Positions 12,501 to 23,280 of a DNA stretch of 64,000 nt are shown here, one piece after another. Position numbers and translations under genes: made by a program. The DNA is from Capitulum mitella (Eukaryota > Arthropoda > Thecostraca > Pollicipedomorpha > Pollicipedidae). The stretch's first letter is position 1. The number at the start of each line of letters is the position of its first letter. Location: positions 8,641,551 to 8,705,550 of the forward strand of contig CP099844.1 in NCBI GenBank assembly GCA_030062745.1, given 5' to 3'. A model generated the notes under the pieces. The model was not told the origin of the DNA, did not search any database, and was given only the letters and a program-made list of their open reading frames with translations.

Positions 12501-15500
12501 CCTGTCAGTTTTCGCCACGGCAGTCGTGCAGGATTAAACTATCGCGGCCTGTGATCAGCGGGCTAATTGAAGTAATTGCGGCGATCCCGGCTGACCGTCA
12601 AAACTGACGCGTACGGTTTAATTTCACGCGCTGATAATTGCTCGTCAGACACCACAACTTGCCGAGTCGCCGCCGGGCGGATTAGGCCACTGTCTCGAAT
12701 CCTTTCTCCGCTGAGAGCCACGCGAGGCTCGTGAGCACCGGCCCAGACCGCTCGAGATTGTGCGACCGTGCGTGGTCGTCGATAAGAGTTTGCCATCATT
12801 TGCTAGCCAGTTACCCAGTCTGCCAGTGGTGAGCCACAGTGTTTTACCAAAAGCTGCCCAGTCTAATCCTGAATGGTCCTTAGACTGGTATCGGAAGCGG
12901 TTATGGCCATCTTGTGAACAGGCTTTTCTTTTTTGTGCTTTAGAAAGGTCTTGGTGAAGGTTGGAGGTCATCGGGCTGCTGAAGAATTTCACGTCACTCA
13001 TATGGCAACCCGTTGATCCGGCAGGGACATCATGAAGCTGATCGACGCCACAGGAGCCACGATGACGTCTCAGACGGACGCCGTCCGCGCGGCCGAGGTG
13101 GTCGTGGTTGCCGTTCCGCGAGAGGCTTACGACACCCTGCCGCTGGGAGCACTGAAGAGCAAGATCCTCATCGATGTCAGCAACAGCACCGGCAGTGGGA
13201 GGCGCAGGAGGTACGGCCGTCGACGCCAGGATGTCGCGGGCGCCGCATTGGGCTGTGTTCCTCAGTCCAGGTCAACTGGCTGATTCTCCACGGTGACTGA
13301 GACAGCAAAGCAGGCTAGCTGAGACAAGCTAGCTTGTTTTGCTGGTGAACGCGAATGCTAAGAGAGATGCAAAATGGGTAAACCATTGATATGCTGGCAT
13401 AATTCGAATTGGTGTTGCTTCAGTGCCTTGCTTGCACAGGTACACTGTGCTTACAATTTTCTTCATTTACATCATTTTGTGAATGAAGATTAAACATCAT
13501 AAAGACTGCGAAATATATAACAACCTACCTCTCCTCAGTAACCTGATTCCACGTAACCAAGTGTAGGTAGCTAACTGAGCGGAAGCTGCTGTAACAGCCT
13601 GCTCTGGTCTGACCCGGCGTGGCTAACTTCAGGGTCTTCCACAGTCTGCGCTCAAACGCCGAACATCTGCAGGAGCTCGTGCCCTCCGCTGTGGTCGTGA
13701 AGGCCCTGAACGTGGTCTCCGCCTACCTACTGGAGACGGGAGGCATCCAGGGCAGCAAGGAGGTGCGTTCCTCCACCGCTGGCTCCACTGGAGCCGGAGC
13801 TCGAACGCCTGGCTCGGAGATGTGATTAGCCCAGCTAGTGATGCGATCAGAGTGCGGTGATCTCATAGGATGAGTCTTATTTGTACTTCCAAAGAAATCA
13901 CGGAGTAACGTGTTAAAAATGTTCAACGAGCTTCATGGGATTAATGGATATTTTTCTGATCATTGAAAGATAAGCAAGAGGTGATTAAACATTTGCCCAT
14001 TGATCACCTTCACTGCCACACATTACTGATCAGTGACATCTCGTGCTTTACAACGTCACAAGGTCCACAACAGAAATATATGTTTCATATCATGGTTCTA
14101 TCTTTTGATCGTTCCCGAATAGGCTGGACGGGATTGCGTTATTCTACAGACCATGTTTTGTTCACCTTATTGACTAATTCACCATCATCAGCACACAGCC
14201 ACTATCATCACCGCCATCGCCAACCCCGGCACGCGTCCTTCACTAGCCGTGGCCTCTCGTACTCCGCCTCAGATCCCGATAGCGACAGACTGTGACCGCG
14301 CCCGGCAAAAGGTCCTCCAGCTGGTTCGTGACCTGGGCTTTGTGCCCGTCGACATGGGCCCTCTACGCATGGCGCGTGATATCGAAAGCATGCCGCTGGA
14401 ATTCTTCCGCGAGTGGAGGGGAGCCTTCGCTGTGGTCGGCATTCTCTTCCTCATCGGCTACATCATCAACTTCATCAAGTGGGTGCAGAATATGCGGTTG
14501 GCTGTTGTCTCTGGTCAAGGTTTTAATGTCCACACTGTGTACGTTGCAAAATTCAGTTGGTCACGTTCCCTCCCTCCTGGAAAAAACATGTGCAAGAGAG
14601 TAAAACATTGTGCTTTAAAGGCAATAAGTATCGTGATTTGGTTCGAATCTCGCTGTGAGTGGTGTGCTGTAGAAGGAATGAGTGCAGGTAGGGTCTGCGA
14701 TCGTCGTTTCGTGCAGGCGCGAGTCCGCAAGCCTCTGTTCTCACCCAAAACCATGGTACTAATCCACGTGCTGCTGAGCAGGAAGTTTCAGCTGGTGACA
14801 GGAATGGTCCACCTGAAAAACCGGATCTGTTGTGGCGCGAAGATATGAGTGCATGAGATATTTGTCGTTCCTGGAGAGTGCAATTTTGTCGGTTATCCTC
14901 TGGATTATCATGAAAACCCAGCCGGATTCCGTCAAGTTCCTTCCTTTTGCCTGAAGAAAGTTTGATGAAGATAAGTGTGCTGGAATTTGCCCTGGTGATA
15001 AAGGCAATGCCTATGGATAGAAATGAACTCGTAACTGCATGCCGTTTAACATTTAACGACAAGCCCTACTCTTTCGAGAGAAAAAGAGGCCTACGTTTCT
15101 GTCGTGTCTGTGGACTGGTCATACCGAAAACAAGTGAAGTGGATTTTATTTCGCCACCAAACGTCCTCAGGTTCCAGCTGTGCCGTAACATCACCGTTAA
15201 CGAGACGTGGGACTGGTCGGTCTTCAAGGAGATCCTCATGACCAACTTCAACCGCAACCTGGGCGTGATAGCGCTGATAACGCTCGGAGCCGTCTATCTG
15301 CCAGGTACGTGCATCTTGTGGCGGCTTCGTGGGTATCGGAGTCGTCCACCTCTCCGGAAGGCCACCGTCTGATCTCCTATCCCTCCCTGAGCCTCGTGGA
15401 CTTGCTGGTCAGTCCGTGCACAGCAGGGATATTTTAATGGCCCATTAGTCATGGCGCAACCAACGGGGCTCGAAGCGTTTGAGGGGGGTCGTCGTGCGTC

Positions 15501-17978
15501 GTGCTTAGTGTATACGACATGCACGTTTATGCGGAATGGAGGAATGGAGCGTGGGTTCTTGTAGTGTTGTGGATACCGCATTTGAGGACGGTGCTGGTCA
15601 TAACGGACACGTGTCCTTACGCAGAAATGAAGTCTACATTCGGGTGTGCTGACTAAGACGGGTCCATAGTGGTTTGCACCAAATGCAGGGGACTCTTTAC
15701 GACGAAACCCAGTCAGGTTTGGATTTGTGTTGCCTTCATTTTGGGCCTATGTCCCACTCAGGAATGTATTTAATGTTAGACCAATTGTCTGGGGGAAGCA
15801 CTTCAGACGCAGAATGATGCTATGGCAGATTTAAGTTACGTGCTTTCTCTGCTCTCCTGTTTAGGCATAATAGCTGGGTTCGTCCAACTCTATCGCGGCA
15901 CCAAGTACAGCCGATTCCCCGGCTGGCTGGACCGCTGGCTGCGCATGCGCAAACAGCTCGGCCTGCTGATGCTAGCAATGGCAGGCACCCACGTAAGTTG
16001 TGGACGCATGAAGCTGATGGTCATCTCATCTTTTCACCTATTTGACTTTCCCATTTTTTGCCTATTTTTCCTTCAGAATGTTTGCAGAGGTCAGCGTTAC
16101 GACCAGAGAAAAACTGGCCGAGTTTGTTGCATAAATGGCAGCTGCCGTTCCGCATCTGCCATACAGCGCATCCGAAACGTGAAATTATTTTGCCTACGTA
16201 CGGAGTAAATTTGCATTTTGTCTTCTTGAAACATGATTACAGAGGTCATTTTTCCTGTCATACAGCGCATACTTATGTGAAGGACTGTTTTCTTTGGAGC
16301 TTGGGACAGCTGACAATTTAGAAAGAATGGATCACGTTGTGATTGCTTCACTCACCCGATTAATTTGACTTCGTCGTTATCGTTAAATGACTGGCGTTTT
16401 GCCTGTGTTTAGGGCTGCATCTCCCTGGGTATCTACCATCCACACCACCAGTATAACTGGCTGTTCGAGCCTCCCAAGACCATTCGAACGGAGGTGAAGG
16501 TCAACGGATCCGAGTTTGAGACGCAAACAGTGGACATCTGGTTCCACCATCCGAGCTGGAGGGGCGAGCTCTTCCTCACTCTAGGTTAGTCCATTTCAGT
16601 TTCGCCGAGAGTGAGAGCTTCAGAGCAAATGACTTTCTTTTCGTCCGAAACGGTGGGCTTATGAAATTAAATGTCTGGCTTTTGGTTTAAGTATCTAATA
16701 CTTTGGCGACCTTTCCAAGCTGTTTGGTTATCCCGAAAGATGCCTCGAGATGTGTCATTTGTCCGCTCATAACCTTGCTTGTATCCAGTTACAAGTGTCT
16801 GCCTGCCTCCTGTGGTATGACCTGACCTGACCTAACCTGACCTGCCACAGGTGGTACGGCGTTGTGTTTGCTGGTTTTCCTGGAGACTGCATCGCTGCCG
16901 TCCGTGACCTGACCTGACCTGGCCTGCCACGGGTACCGTGGTGCTGTTTTCTGGCTGTCCTGGAGATTGCGTCGCTGCCGTCCGTGACCTGATCTGACCT
17001 GACCTGACCTGCCACAGGTGCGGTGGCGCTGTGTCTGCTGGCTATCCTGGGAATCGCGTCGCTGCCGTCCGTTACCGCCCGGCTCACATGGCGCGAGTTC
17101 GCCTTCATCCAGTCCAAGCTGGGCTGGGCGGCTCTGGTGGCCGCCTCTCTGCACGACGCCGTGCTCGGCTGGGACTTCATGATCTACTCCTACAAGTGCT
17201 ACCTGCCCACCGGGCTGCAGGTGAGCGGGTCCTCGGAGGGCTCGGCTGAGCCTGGCTCCGGCTTCCATCTGTCGGCACAGGTTGTCATCCGTCTCAAAAT
17301 GTGTGTCGGCGTGACGGTCGAAGCGTGACATATAGTTTTGTTCCTGGACGCCATGTTTGACGTCGGAACTGCTTCATCCCACCGTTTGAAACGGCGCCAT
17401 GCTTCTGCCCAGCGACAATCGGAGAGGAGGTTGTAAAAAGTTGCAAATGCCTTTTAGATGGTGAATATTTTGCCTGCTGAACGATCTTCCAAAATGTATT
17501 ATCACATTTCTTGCTCCCTGTCATGAAGTATACTGTCATTATACTTAACAGTGCGCACAAAGCGTGCCTATTGCAAACCGTTTTTTGAAGCCGTAATGAC
17601 ATATTTACTCAGCTGTCAATGATTATGTTATTTTCCGGATATACGTGAGTGTAATGAGATTGATGGATGCTATGAAAAAAGAAATGCTGTAGACACAGCT
17701 TGCTATGCTTTCGCCAGTGGGGTCGGCAGCGAAGGCACTGACGAAGGTGTATCAGGGTGGGCCGGAATAGTTATTTTTATAACATCAAACTCATTATTCG
17801 CGCGTAAAAGCAACTTAATCGGTTCCTTTTTCATTTATGTATGCTATTTTTTCAGTACGCTCTGTACCTGCCCATTATCTGCGTGGTTGGGAAGCTGATT
17901 CAGCTGATTCCGCCAATAAACAAACGCCTGACAAGTATTCGGTCTGGCTGGACTAGGCAAGACACATCTGAGGCGTAA
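9323..17978 (+). CDS. STEAP: STEAP-family metalloreductase, complete, nine coding exons
   Basis: STEAP enzymes pass electrons from cytosolic NADPH through FAD and a single haem to reduce Fe(III) and Cu(II) across plasma or endosomal membranes. Coding exons are 9323-9519, 13025-13210, 13645-13762, 14273-14478, 15171-15304, 15865-15992, 16413-16584, 17018-17220 and 17856-17978. All introns are GT-AG, every phase agrees, and the sum is 1467 nt (488 residues), close to vertebrate STEAP2-4. Seen in the protein: the dinucleotide-binding GTGDFGR at about residues 36-42 followed by GTRN, the oxidoreductase domain to about residue 230, then six hydrophobic segments. The family signature TWREFAFIQSKLG lies at about 404-416. 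His323 (GTH) and His426 (SLH) sit where the two haem-ligand histidines of the family lie. The ATG at 9323 is the first in frame shortly after a possible acceptor at 9281-9282, so an untranslated 5' exon is likely. Family is certain. Which vertebrate paralogue it matches cannot be said. Confidence 0.95.
9520..13024 (+). other. STEAP intron 1
   Basis: A 3.5-kb intron. It holds a CpG-rich patch at 11560-12020 containing a 34-bp tandem repeat, and otherwise ordinary AT-richer sequence. No exon-like ORF with family similarity was seen on either strand. Confidence 0.8.
11883..12017. repeat. 34-bp minisatellite, four copies
   Basis: Four degenerate units start at 11883, 11916, 11950 and 11984, each with a GATCATTG-like head followed by CCAACYCGA or a similar core. 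The period is 33-34 bp. It lies in STEAP intron 1. Confidence 0.8.
13025..13210 (+). CDS. STEAP: STEAP exon 2 (oxidoreductase domain)
   Basis: Begins after a CAG acceptor and ends before GTACGG. It encodes VVVVAVPREAY and KILIDVSNST, which match the NADPH-domain strands of STEAP3/4. The two-base end joins exon 3 in phase as a Ser codon. Confidence 0.9.
13645..13762 (+). CDS. STEAP: STEAP exon 3 (oxidoreductase domain)
   Basis: Follows the acceptor TCTTCCACAG and ends at GAG before GTGCGT, phase 0. It encodes NAEHLQELVPSAVVVKALN, the family segment that lines the NADPH/flavin site. Confidence 0.92.
14273..14478 (+). CDS. STEAP: STEAP exon 4 (end of oxidoreductase domain, TM1)
   Basis: Encodes the last part of the cytosolic domain (FVPVDMGPLRMARDIESMPL, as in STEAP proteins) and the first membrane helix. 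The donor GTGGGT splits a Lys codon and agrees with exon 5. An open frame runs on into the intron but is not family-like. Confidence 0.94.
15171..15304 (+). CDS. STEAP: STEAP exon 5 (TM2 region)
   Basis: Acceptor GTCCTCAG, donor GTACGT. Encodes an extracellular segment with an N-glycosylation sequon (NIT) followed by NLGVIALITLGAVYLPG, which matches the second transmembrane segment of the family. Confidence 0.93.
15865..15992 (+). CDS. STEAP: STEAP exon 6 (TM3, first haem histidine)
   Basis: Acceptor TCCTGTTTAG, donor GTAAGT. Encodes FPGWLDRWLRMRKQLGLL and ends exactly at the His of GTH, which aligns with the first haem-ligand histidine of STEAP4. Confidence 0.94.
16413..16584 (+). CDS. STEAP: STEAP exon 7 (TM3-TM4 loop)
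   Basis: Acceptor GTGTTTAG, donor GTTAGT. Encodes the loop with SLGIYHPHHQYNW and WFHHPSWRGELFLTLG, where vertebrate STEAPs have the W..DVWRMEIYVSLG segment. The loop is rich in His. Confidence 0.92.
16815..17017 (+). repeat. Tandem copies of the STEAP exon 8 acceptor and exon start
   Basis: Intron 7 ends in two extra copies, spaced 82 and 85 bp, of a unit made of a CCTGA run, a CCTGCCACAG-like acceptor and about 60 bases matching the start of exon 8 (CTGTGTCTGCTGG, TCGCTGCCGTCCGT). Copy 1 keeps a usable-looking AG at 16849-16850 but runs into a stop. Copy 2 reads CCACGG and has lost the AG. The real exon is the third unit. Confidence 0.9.
17018..17220 (+). CDS. STEAP: STEAP exon 8 (TM4-TM5, FAD contact, second haem histidine)
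   Basis: Encodes ASLPSVTARLTWREFAFIQS and SLH, the best conserved part of the family. The acceptor is CCTGCCACAG, and two degenerate tandem copies of this acceptor plus the first 60 or so exon bases lie just upstream (from 16851 and from 16933). Confidence 0.95.
17856..17978 (+). CDS. STEAP: STEAP exon 9 (TM6, stop)
   Basis: Acceptor ATTTTTTCAG. Encodes ALYLPIICVVGKLIQLIPPI and a cytosolic tail with IRSGWTRQ, matching the IR.GWE tail of vertebrate STEAPs, then TAA. Confidence 0.94.
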   Translation, partial: YALYLPIICVVGKLIQLIPPINKRLTSIRSGWTRQDTSEA

Positions 17979-19015
17979 ACACCCAACGTCGAGGACTGCC
18001 CGCCGTCCACTGAGCCCCGCACAAACCGTCCACATCGCAGAGGATCCACGCTAAGCCGTCCACATTCTTCAGAACAGGCTGTGTGTTTGTCACTGTAAGA
18101 ACGTGCGTTGCCTGTGTGAAGTGACTGGGTCGGAGGTGCCGAGGAAGCTCGGAGAGACTGCAGAGAGTCGCGCCCTCCAGTCATGCGTGCGCGTGCCACC
18201 AGGTCGCGGGTCGCGCGCCGGGGCCGTGACGCCCCCGGGCGCTCGGCGTGACGGACGTGACGGCACCGCCTCTGCCGGGCCTGCCTCGGCCCGGGCCGAT
18301 CGCGTGACGTGGGATGCGACGTGACGCCGAGACGTGACGAAGAGAGTGTCCTGGTGCAGTGGTACCGATGTCTGTCCGGGCCTGTTCTATATCACTGACG
18401 CGGCAGCGCATTTTTGGTACCGTTGAAGTCCCTTTTAACATTGGTGTCACTGGCTTTTAGTCATCTGGCGCATTGAATGGGCTGATGTACAATGAACATG
18501 TGCAGAAATATGCATACAGTAGCTGAAAGCTCCAAACTCCAATTTATTACTCGTTTTTTTCCAAAGGCCTTGTACGTACAAGGATGCGCTGGTGAGACTG
18601 ATGAACTTTCTTATTAGATATTTTGACTATATGCCTAAGTTTATGATACATTTTTTGCACCTGACTGACTGGGTGTGTCCGCAATGACATTTTTTGCACG
18701 AGCATTTACCACGGAAACGATGTCCCGTACGTGCATGACAACCATTTCTGGACGATACCCACCTTCTCGTCCCCTGTGACCCCGACCCTTATCCTCGAAC
18801 GTCTTCTTTCTGGCGCAGTTAAAGTGCCGCTCAGACCTCTCCCCTTCACCCCATAGCTCTGAAATGATCAGAACTGGTCGGATGAAGTCTAACCACAACC
18901 AAACCATATCATTCCTGGACGGATGTGATGTGATATATAGAAAGGGTGATGGGAACGGAGAACCTTATCTCAATAAAAGGTTAAATTTGGTTAATCACAA
19001 ACCAATAAATTGAAC
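17979..19015 (+). other. Probable STEAP 3' UTR with two AATAAA signals
   Basis: About 1 kb of non-coding sequence follows the TAA. AATAAA occurs at 18972-18977 and 19004-19009, a plausible pair of polyadenylation signals. A very CpG-rich patch with several TGACGT-type sites lies at 18190-18340, unusual for a 3' UTR. Confidence 0.5.
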
Positions 19016-19019
19016 AGGA

Positions 19020-20426
19020 TGTCCTGTTCCAGTCGGTTTTACGAGAGATGAACATTAGCAAACGATGAAGCCCCCAGTCAGGTTAGTTTGTTGTTTTGTT
19101 ACCTGATGCGAGGAAGTAAAGAAAAGACAACGCACACCTTGGGATTGTAAACAATTTTCGAAAATGTTCAGTGGCTATGTAAGATAATCGTCACTGAAGT
19201 ACACGCAAAAAAGTAAGAAAACAAAAAAAAACACTAGGACCCCACCAAAACAGCTGAGACATGATTCCACGTTTGAACGTCGTCCAGAGAACACGGAAAT
19301 AGCTAACCTAAACAATGTGCAATGGTAGGCCCACTTCTTCCGAATTTCTTTCATCAAGTAGTTGTATTCCTGTGGTTGATATTTTCATGCAGATGTGTCA
19401 CAATAAGTCGACATATTTCAAATGATGATTTAAATTATGAGATTTCACTGTTGTGTAATTTAGAAACATCATTTTCCCCATCAGATATTAGGTTCCTATA
19501 CTTGTGCCGGAAGCAAATGGCATATTAGTCTGTTGTTTCACAAATTCCTGCCCAGTAGAAACTTTTATTCAAAGAAACGGTCGGTTTTCGGTGGCTAATG
19601 TCATTGCAGCATTCCGTTCTGTTGTTAACTTTGCTAATTCCAATTTGCAACACTTGAGAAGTATTTCAAGCTTTTGTCCTTTTATTCTTCTTCTAGTCTT
19701 CACTGTGTTTTTTGAAGACGATTGTTACCCTCTAAAGCGTCAGCGTAACCACATTCCTTTGAATCAAGGCATTATGGCAAGGGGACATCTTACACGATAT
19801 GTGGTTTACGTGGGTAAACGGGAATGATGAATGAATTAAGTATAACAAATTAATTTCGTTCATGTCTTCGATATAAGTCTATTTAGGGTGGTTAGCTTCC
19901 TTACTTTCAATATGGCAATTAAGACGGCATAACGTTTCCGCTCTTAGGTATCTTATCGTTGAAAGCGAGAATGGCCACCAGTCTCGATTCCCAAACAGAA
20001 ACCCATGCTTTTTTCTTAATTCTGCTTGAGTGTCCTGTAGTCCTTTCAGTGACTCGATCGCGGTTTTATGTTTTGAGGTGTCAGCATGGATCTTACTGTG
20101 CACGTCCCAGCACGAACCGGCTAATTCAGAGTTGTTGGTCCCTCAGGGGACAAATCGATCGATCGGATGTTTCAGCTTGATCTCGCATCGCTGCTCCCCG
20201 GACAGCGTCCTGTCTGGTGTTTCAGTGGCCGATCCCATGTTCTAATAGCCGACACGAGCCTGCGCTGTCCTTCGTTGCCAACACGGAGCTCGCCGCCCGA
20301 ACCAGAGGCATCTTTGGGCGTCTCCTTACCGCGGCCGCTGAGCGCTCTTGCACTGCAAGCCCGGCCTGAACTGGCCACTACGGGGAATTCATCCCACCAT
20401 TCGCATACCCTTCTGAAACATATCGT
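19020..20426. other. Region between STEAP and SMKR1-like gene ends
   Basis: AT-rich sequence between two convergent genes. Part of it should be the 3' UTR of the SMKR1-like gene (a minus-strand AATAAA sits near 19681-19686). No coding exon was recognised. The open frames near 20170-20380 show no family text. Confidence 0.6.
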
Positions 20427-20578
20427 TCACCATTTGCGCTTTTTCTTTTTACCCTTCCCTTTTTTCTTTTTCTTTCCACCTTTCCACTTGAATCCACGGA
20501 AGTCGAGGAAGTCACTAGCATTGTGACAGATGTAATAGGCATTTTCCATGGCCACCGCACTAAATAAATCAGGCTTCA
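20427..20578 (-). CDS. SMKR1: SMKR1-like exon 3 (conserved core, stop)
   Basis: Carries the diagnostic YYICHN and RGFKWKGG text, then a Lys-rich tail ending RKW and TGA. The acceptor follows CTTTGTTCTCTTTTTCAG. This exon is what identifies the gene. Confidence 0.88.
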
Positions 20579-21557
20579 CTGAAAAAGAGAACAAAGATTG
20601 TTACCGCACTCTCATATCATCCGTTTGCTATGTGCTTCGTTTGTGGGACTGGCCTCATGTGCAGCTGATGTCGCTAATGGCTGGCAGTGAAAGAACAGAA
20701 TGTACACAACGGTGCTGTACGTCTCCAGAAACACACCCTTCCGCTGCAGATGGGCGTCTGGTAAGCGTTCTACTGGAAGCATTTTTGAACAGGCACAATG
20801 AAAAGTCATTCAAAATCACCATACATACATGGAACGCAATGGAGCTATGAATGCTCAAAGTAAGGTTAAAAAATACTAAAATACCCAACCTTATGCATAT
20901 GCACTTTTTTAATTTGATAGGCATTAGGCACATAGATATTTTGTTATAGTCAGAACCAAATCAAATCTGTAGGCTCTAAGGAAGGTCAGTTGGTTGTTTT
21001 GCTTGCATCCAGTTGTCATCATCATATACTTCATCAAGGAAATGCGGCGGACACTGAGCAATTGCAGCTGCGATATTTGTAGGCAAGACATGGAATGAAT
21101 ATATTTAATTTACCTCTTTGCTTTTTCTTCCTTTTCTTTTTCTTCCCTTTCTTCTTTTTCGTCTTTTTCTTCTTTAGCCCAGGGGCCTTACTAGCGGGTC
21201 CAAATCCTGACTTTCCTCTCGGGGACGACACTTTCTTTTTTGCATGTTTCTTTTTACTCTTACGATGTTTTGGGCGTACTGCTCCAGCATTGGATTTTGC
21301 CACAGCTTTCTAGACGTAAAACAGAGAGAAAGCGATAACTTTGGTACGTATTTTGTGGTCTGCCTCATGCTCTTCAAAAACTTTTTAGCCTGAACTGTCA
21401 CTGATCCTCCTATGCTTGACTACGTAAAACTTTGCACATAAACACTCGCAGAAAGGTAAAATGGCAAACGAAAGCAAAGTGGAAAGCAAGGACATTACAG
21501 GTGCTTCAAAAGTTTACCTGCATTCCGTACCTTTTTGTGAGCCGCTTTAGATGGCAT
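20427..21557 (-). CDS. SMKR1: Small lysine-rich protein (SMKR1-like), three exons, complete
   Basis: Minus-strand exons 21557-21531, 21309-21114 and 20578-20427 join in phase to 375 nt, 124 residues. The N-terminus MPSKAAHKK resembles the MPAKGKKGK start of vertebrate SMKR1 as I remember it. A long Lys run follows, then KPDLFSAVAMENAYYICHN and DFLDFRGFKWKGG. The vertebrate protein has KPE, AAM, YYIAHN and LRGFHWPG in the same order. The acceptors have strong pyrimidine tracts (TTTCTCTCTGTTTTACGTCTAG and CTTTGTTCTCTTTTTCAG) and the donors are GTACGG and GTAAAT. The protein is about twice the length of the human one (about 65 residues) because the Lys-rich arm is longer. It is likely basic, disordered and soluble. 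The family's role is not established. It converges on STEAP: the two genes run tail to tail. A minus-strand AATAAA near 19681-19686 could be its polyadenylation signal. Confidence 0.82.
21114..21309 (-). CDS. SMKR1: SMKR1-like exon 2 (Lys-rich arm)
   Basis: Encodes about 65 residues dominated by Lys, Arg, Ser and Gly. It has a strong polypyrimidine tract and AG upstream and GTAAAT downstream. The single leftover G completes a Val codon with exon 3. Confidence 0.85.
21531..21557 (-). CDS. SMKR1: SMKR1-like exon 1 (start)
   Basis: Encodes MPSKAAHKK and ends before GTACGG in phase 0. A second GTAAAC donor 17 bases further on would leave phase 1 and puts exon 2 into a frame that soon stops, so the first donor is preferred. 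Confidence 0.65.
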
Positions 21558-22539
21558 TTCAACTAATGCACTTCAACATGCGACTGCATTGAGCACGATG
21601 ATGCGACGTATGTTATTTCGCGTATGATTGGCGTTTTTCGCAGGTAGATGCCTAGTGTTATGCAAAATTCCGCATATTGTGCGTGATGCTGGCGCGCTTT
21701 ATGCGTAATACGAAAACACAAAATCTCTGAGACCAATTACAATCACCCAAAATGACCTTGAGCTGTGCACGAAATACTTCTTTCGGGAGTCTTGCCCCTA
21801 GGAGTGGTTAATGTTCACACTTATTCATTCCCACCCAGATTTATGCTTCGTCGAACAGCCTTTCGTTACCAGTTTTGCTTCGCCACAAATGCGACGAAAA
21901 CAAACTATATTTGCTCGTGACTTTTCTGCTAAGCTTCTACTACTGTAGCATTTCCATGCGTTCTAAGGAGAATCGTTATGAGACTGGGTCTGCAGTATGC
22001 TGGAGGGCTGTTTCTTTCTTTCGTAGTTTTGATTTATGTAAACGTTTCGACGGTTTTTATGTACAGACTAACAAACCAGGGCGGAATCGCTGGATCATGA
22101 GGCACTCTGAGCCTAACGGCGTTCCATTTTTTGTGTTATGTAGAGAAATATTTCCTTGTTACAATTCATGCCGATCTGATAAAAAAATGTTTTTGCAAGA
22201 ACTGTAGTCCAACAGCATTTGAAGGCATTTACTTGGAATTGTGCCATATCACTACGCCACTCAGTCTCTTGGCCTTCGGCTCGCTTATATAACGAAAGGC
22301 ATAAATATTTCATGAATTCACTGGGGGGGAGAGAGATGGGGTCGCACTGGCTTCAGCTTCATCCATACAGACCATACAGTTGTTAAGCTCAAGTAAGTTA
22401 ACTCAAGTGGAAGTTGGAAGGATGCTTGAGGCACCGCGTAGCAATCATGCCGCAAAGTCCTTTCTTTGCTTGCCAAAAAACTTCTTGCAGTCAAATGAGA
22501 AAAGTCGAATTTCGTTCTGACGAGATTCCCTTAGACTTG

Positions 22540-23280
22540 ACGGCTGCTGGATTTGACTCTCCAGCACGCTGGCTGCCGATCAGCAGCTTGCCGACGGCAG
22601 CGCTCCGGCGGAGGGCACGGCCGAAAGCTGCAGCTAAGCTTCGTCTGTTGCCGAAAGGTGGCAGGGCTGTCTCAGTTTGCAAACTCTTCGACCGCCACTC
22701 TGAATCGCCAGCGGCCCGAGGTCGGTCGCCGGTTGAACACCGCGGCAAACCACTCCAGCGCGCACACAGTCATCACCGCCGAGAGGACGCTCAGCCACAG
22801 CGACACAGTCACACACATCCGAGCGGCTCGGAAGCACAGGACGAGATGGTAGACACCAGCGTAAATGGTACGCAGTAACGCACTACTAAAGGCGGTGACC
22901 AACGGGAAAAGCAGCAGCATCAGCTTCGCCATTCCGGCGTGCAGCGCCACGAGGAATGCTCCGAACGTGAAGCCGATTGCCATGTCGAAGAGCGACGAGA
23001 GCGGACGGCGAGAAACAGCTGCAGCCGGGTCAGACCGTCTACAGCCGGGTCAGACCTTCTTCCACTTCCTGTGACGGGCAGTTGTGCGGAGCGACGCTGG
23101 CCACGTGGACCTAGCTGTCTGGTCCACGTGGACCGGACAGCTGCCACCGTCTCCCGCGACGGAGACGGCGGCCAAAGGCGCAGAAGACAGCCAAGGACGA
23201 CTGGGACGAGACGACCGTAGGTCTGGCTGTGCGTCGACGATAGGACGCAAACTGCCGACAGCGGCGACTGATTGGTTCTC
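22540..23280. promoter_or_regulatory. CpG-rich patch, function unknown
   Basis: A GC- and CpG-dense stretch of about 700 bp in AT-richer surroundings, about 1 kb upstream of the SMKR1-like start. It holds a short direct repeat (ACAGCCGGGTCAGACC twice near 23019-23056). It could be a promoter or an exon-bearing region. Confidence 0.3.
22672..22983 (-). CDS. Unassigned hydrophobic ORF, possible multipass membrane exon
   Basis: A 103-codon minus-strand frame from ATG 22983 to a stop, inside a CpG-rich patch (22540-23280). The first 80 or so residues are strongly hydrophobic with few charges (for example MLLLFPLVTAFSSALL and MCVTVSLWLSVLSAVMTVC). This suggests three or four membrane segments, followed by a basic tail. 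The frame continues upstream for about 20 codons to a possible acceptor CTGCAG near 23020, so it may be a last exon rather than a whole gene. I do not recognise the family. It could be chance, since CpG-rich antisense DNA can read as hydrophobic. No good donor is seen inside it. Confidence 0.33.
   Translation of the reverse strand: MAIGFTFGAFLVALHAGMAKLMLLLFPLVTAFSSALLRTIYAGVYHLVLCFRAARMCVTVSLWLSVLSAVMTVCALEWFAAVFNRRPTSGRWRFRVAVEEFAN

Noticed and set aside
14630-14720. Possible tRNA B box (GGTTCGAATCTC)
   Set aside because: No A box or cloverleaf at the right distance could be formed, so neither a tRNA nor a SINE was called.
14479-14848. Open frame running on from STEAP exon 4
   Set aside because: Family alignment stops at NFIK, and the GTGGGT donor there joins exon 5 in phase. 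The rest is intron.
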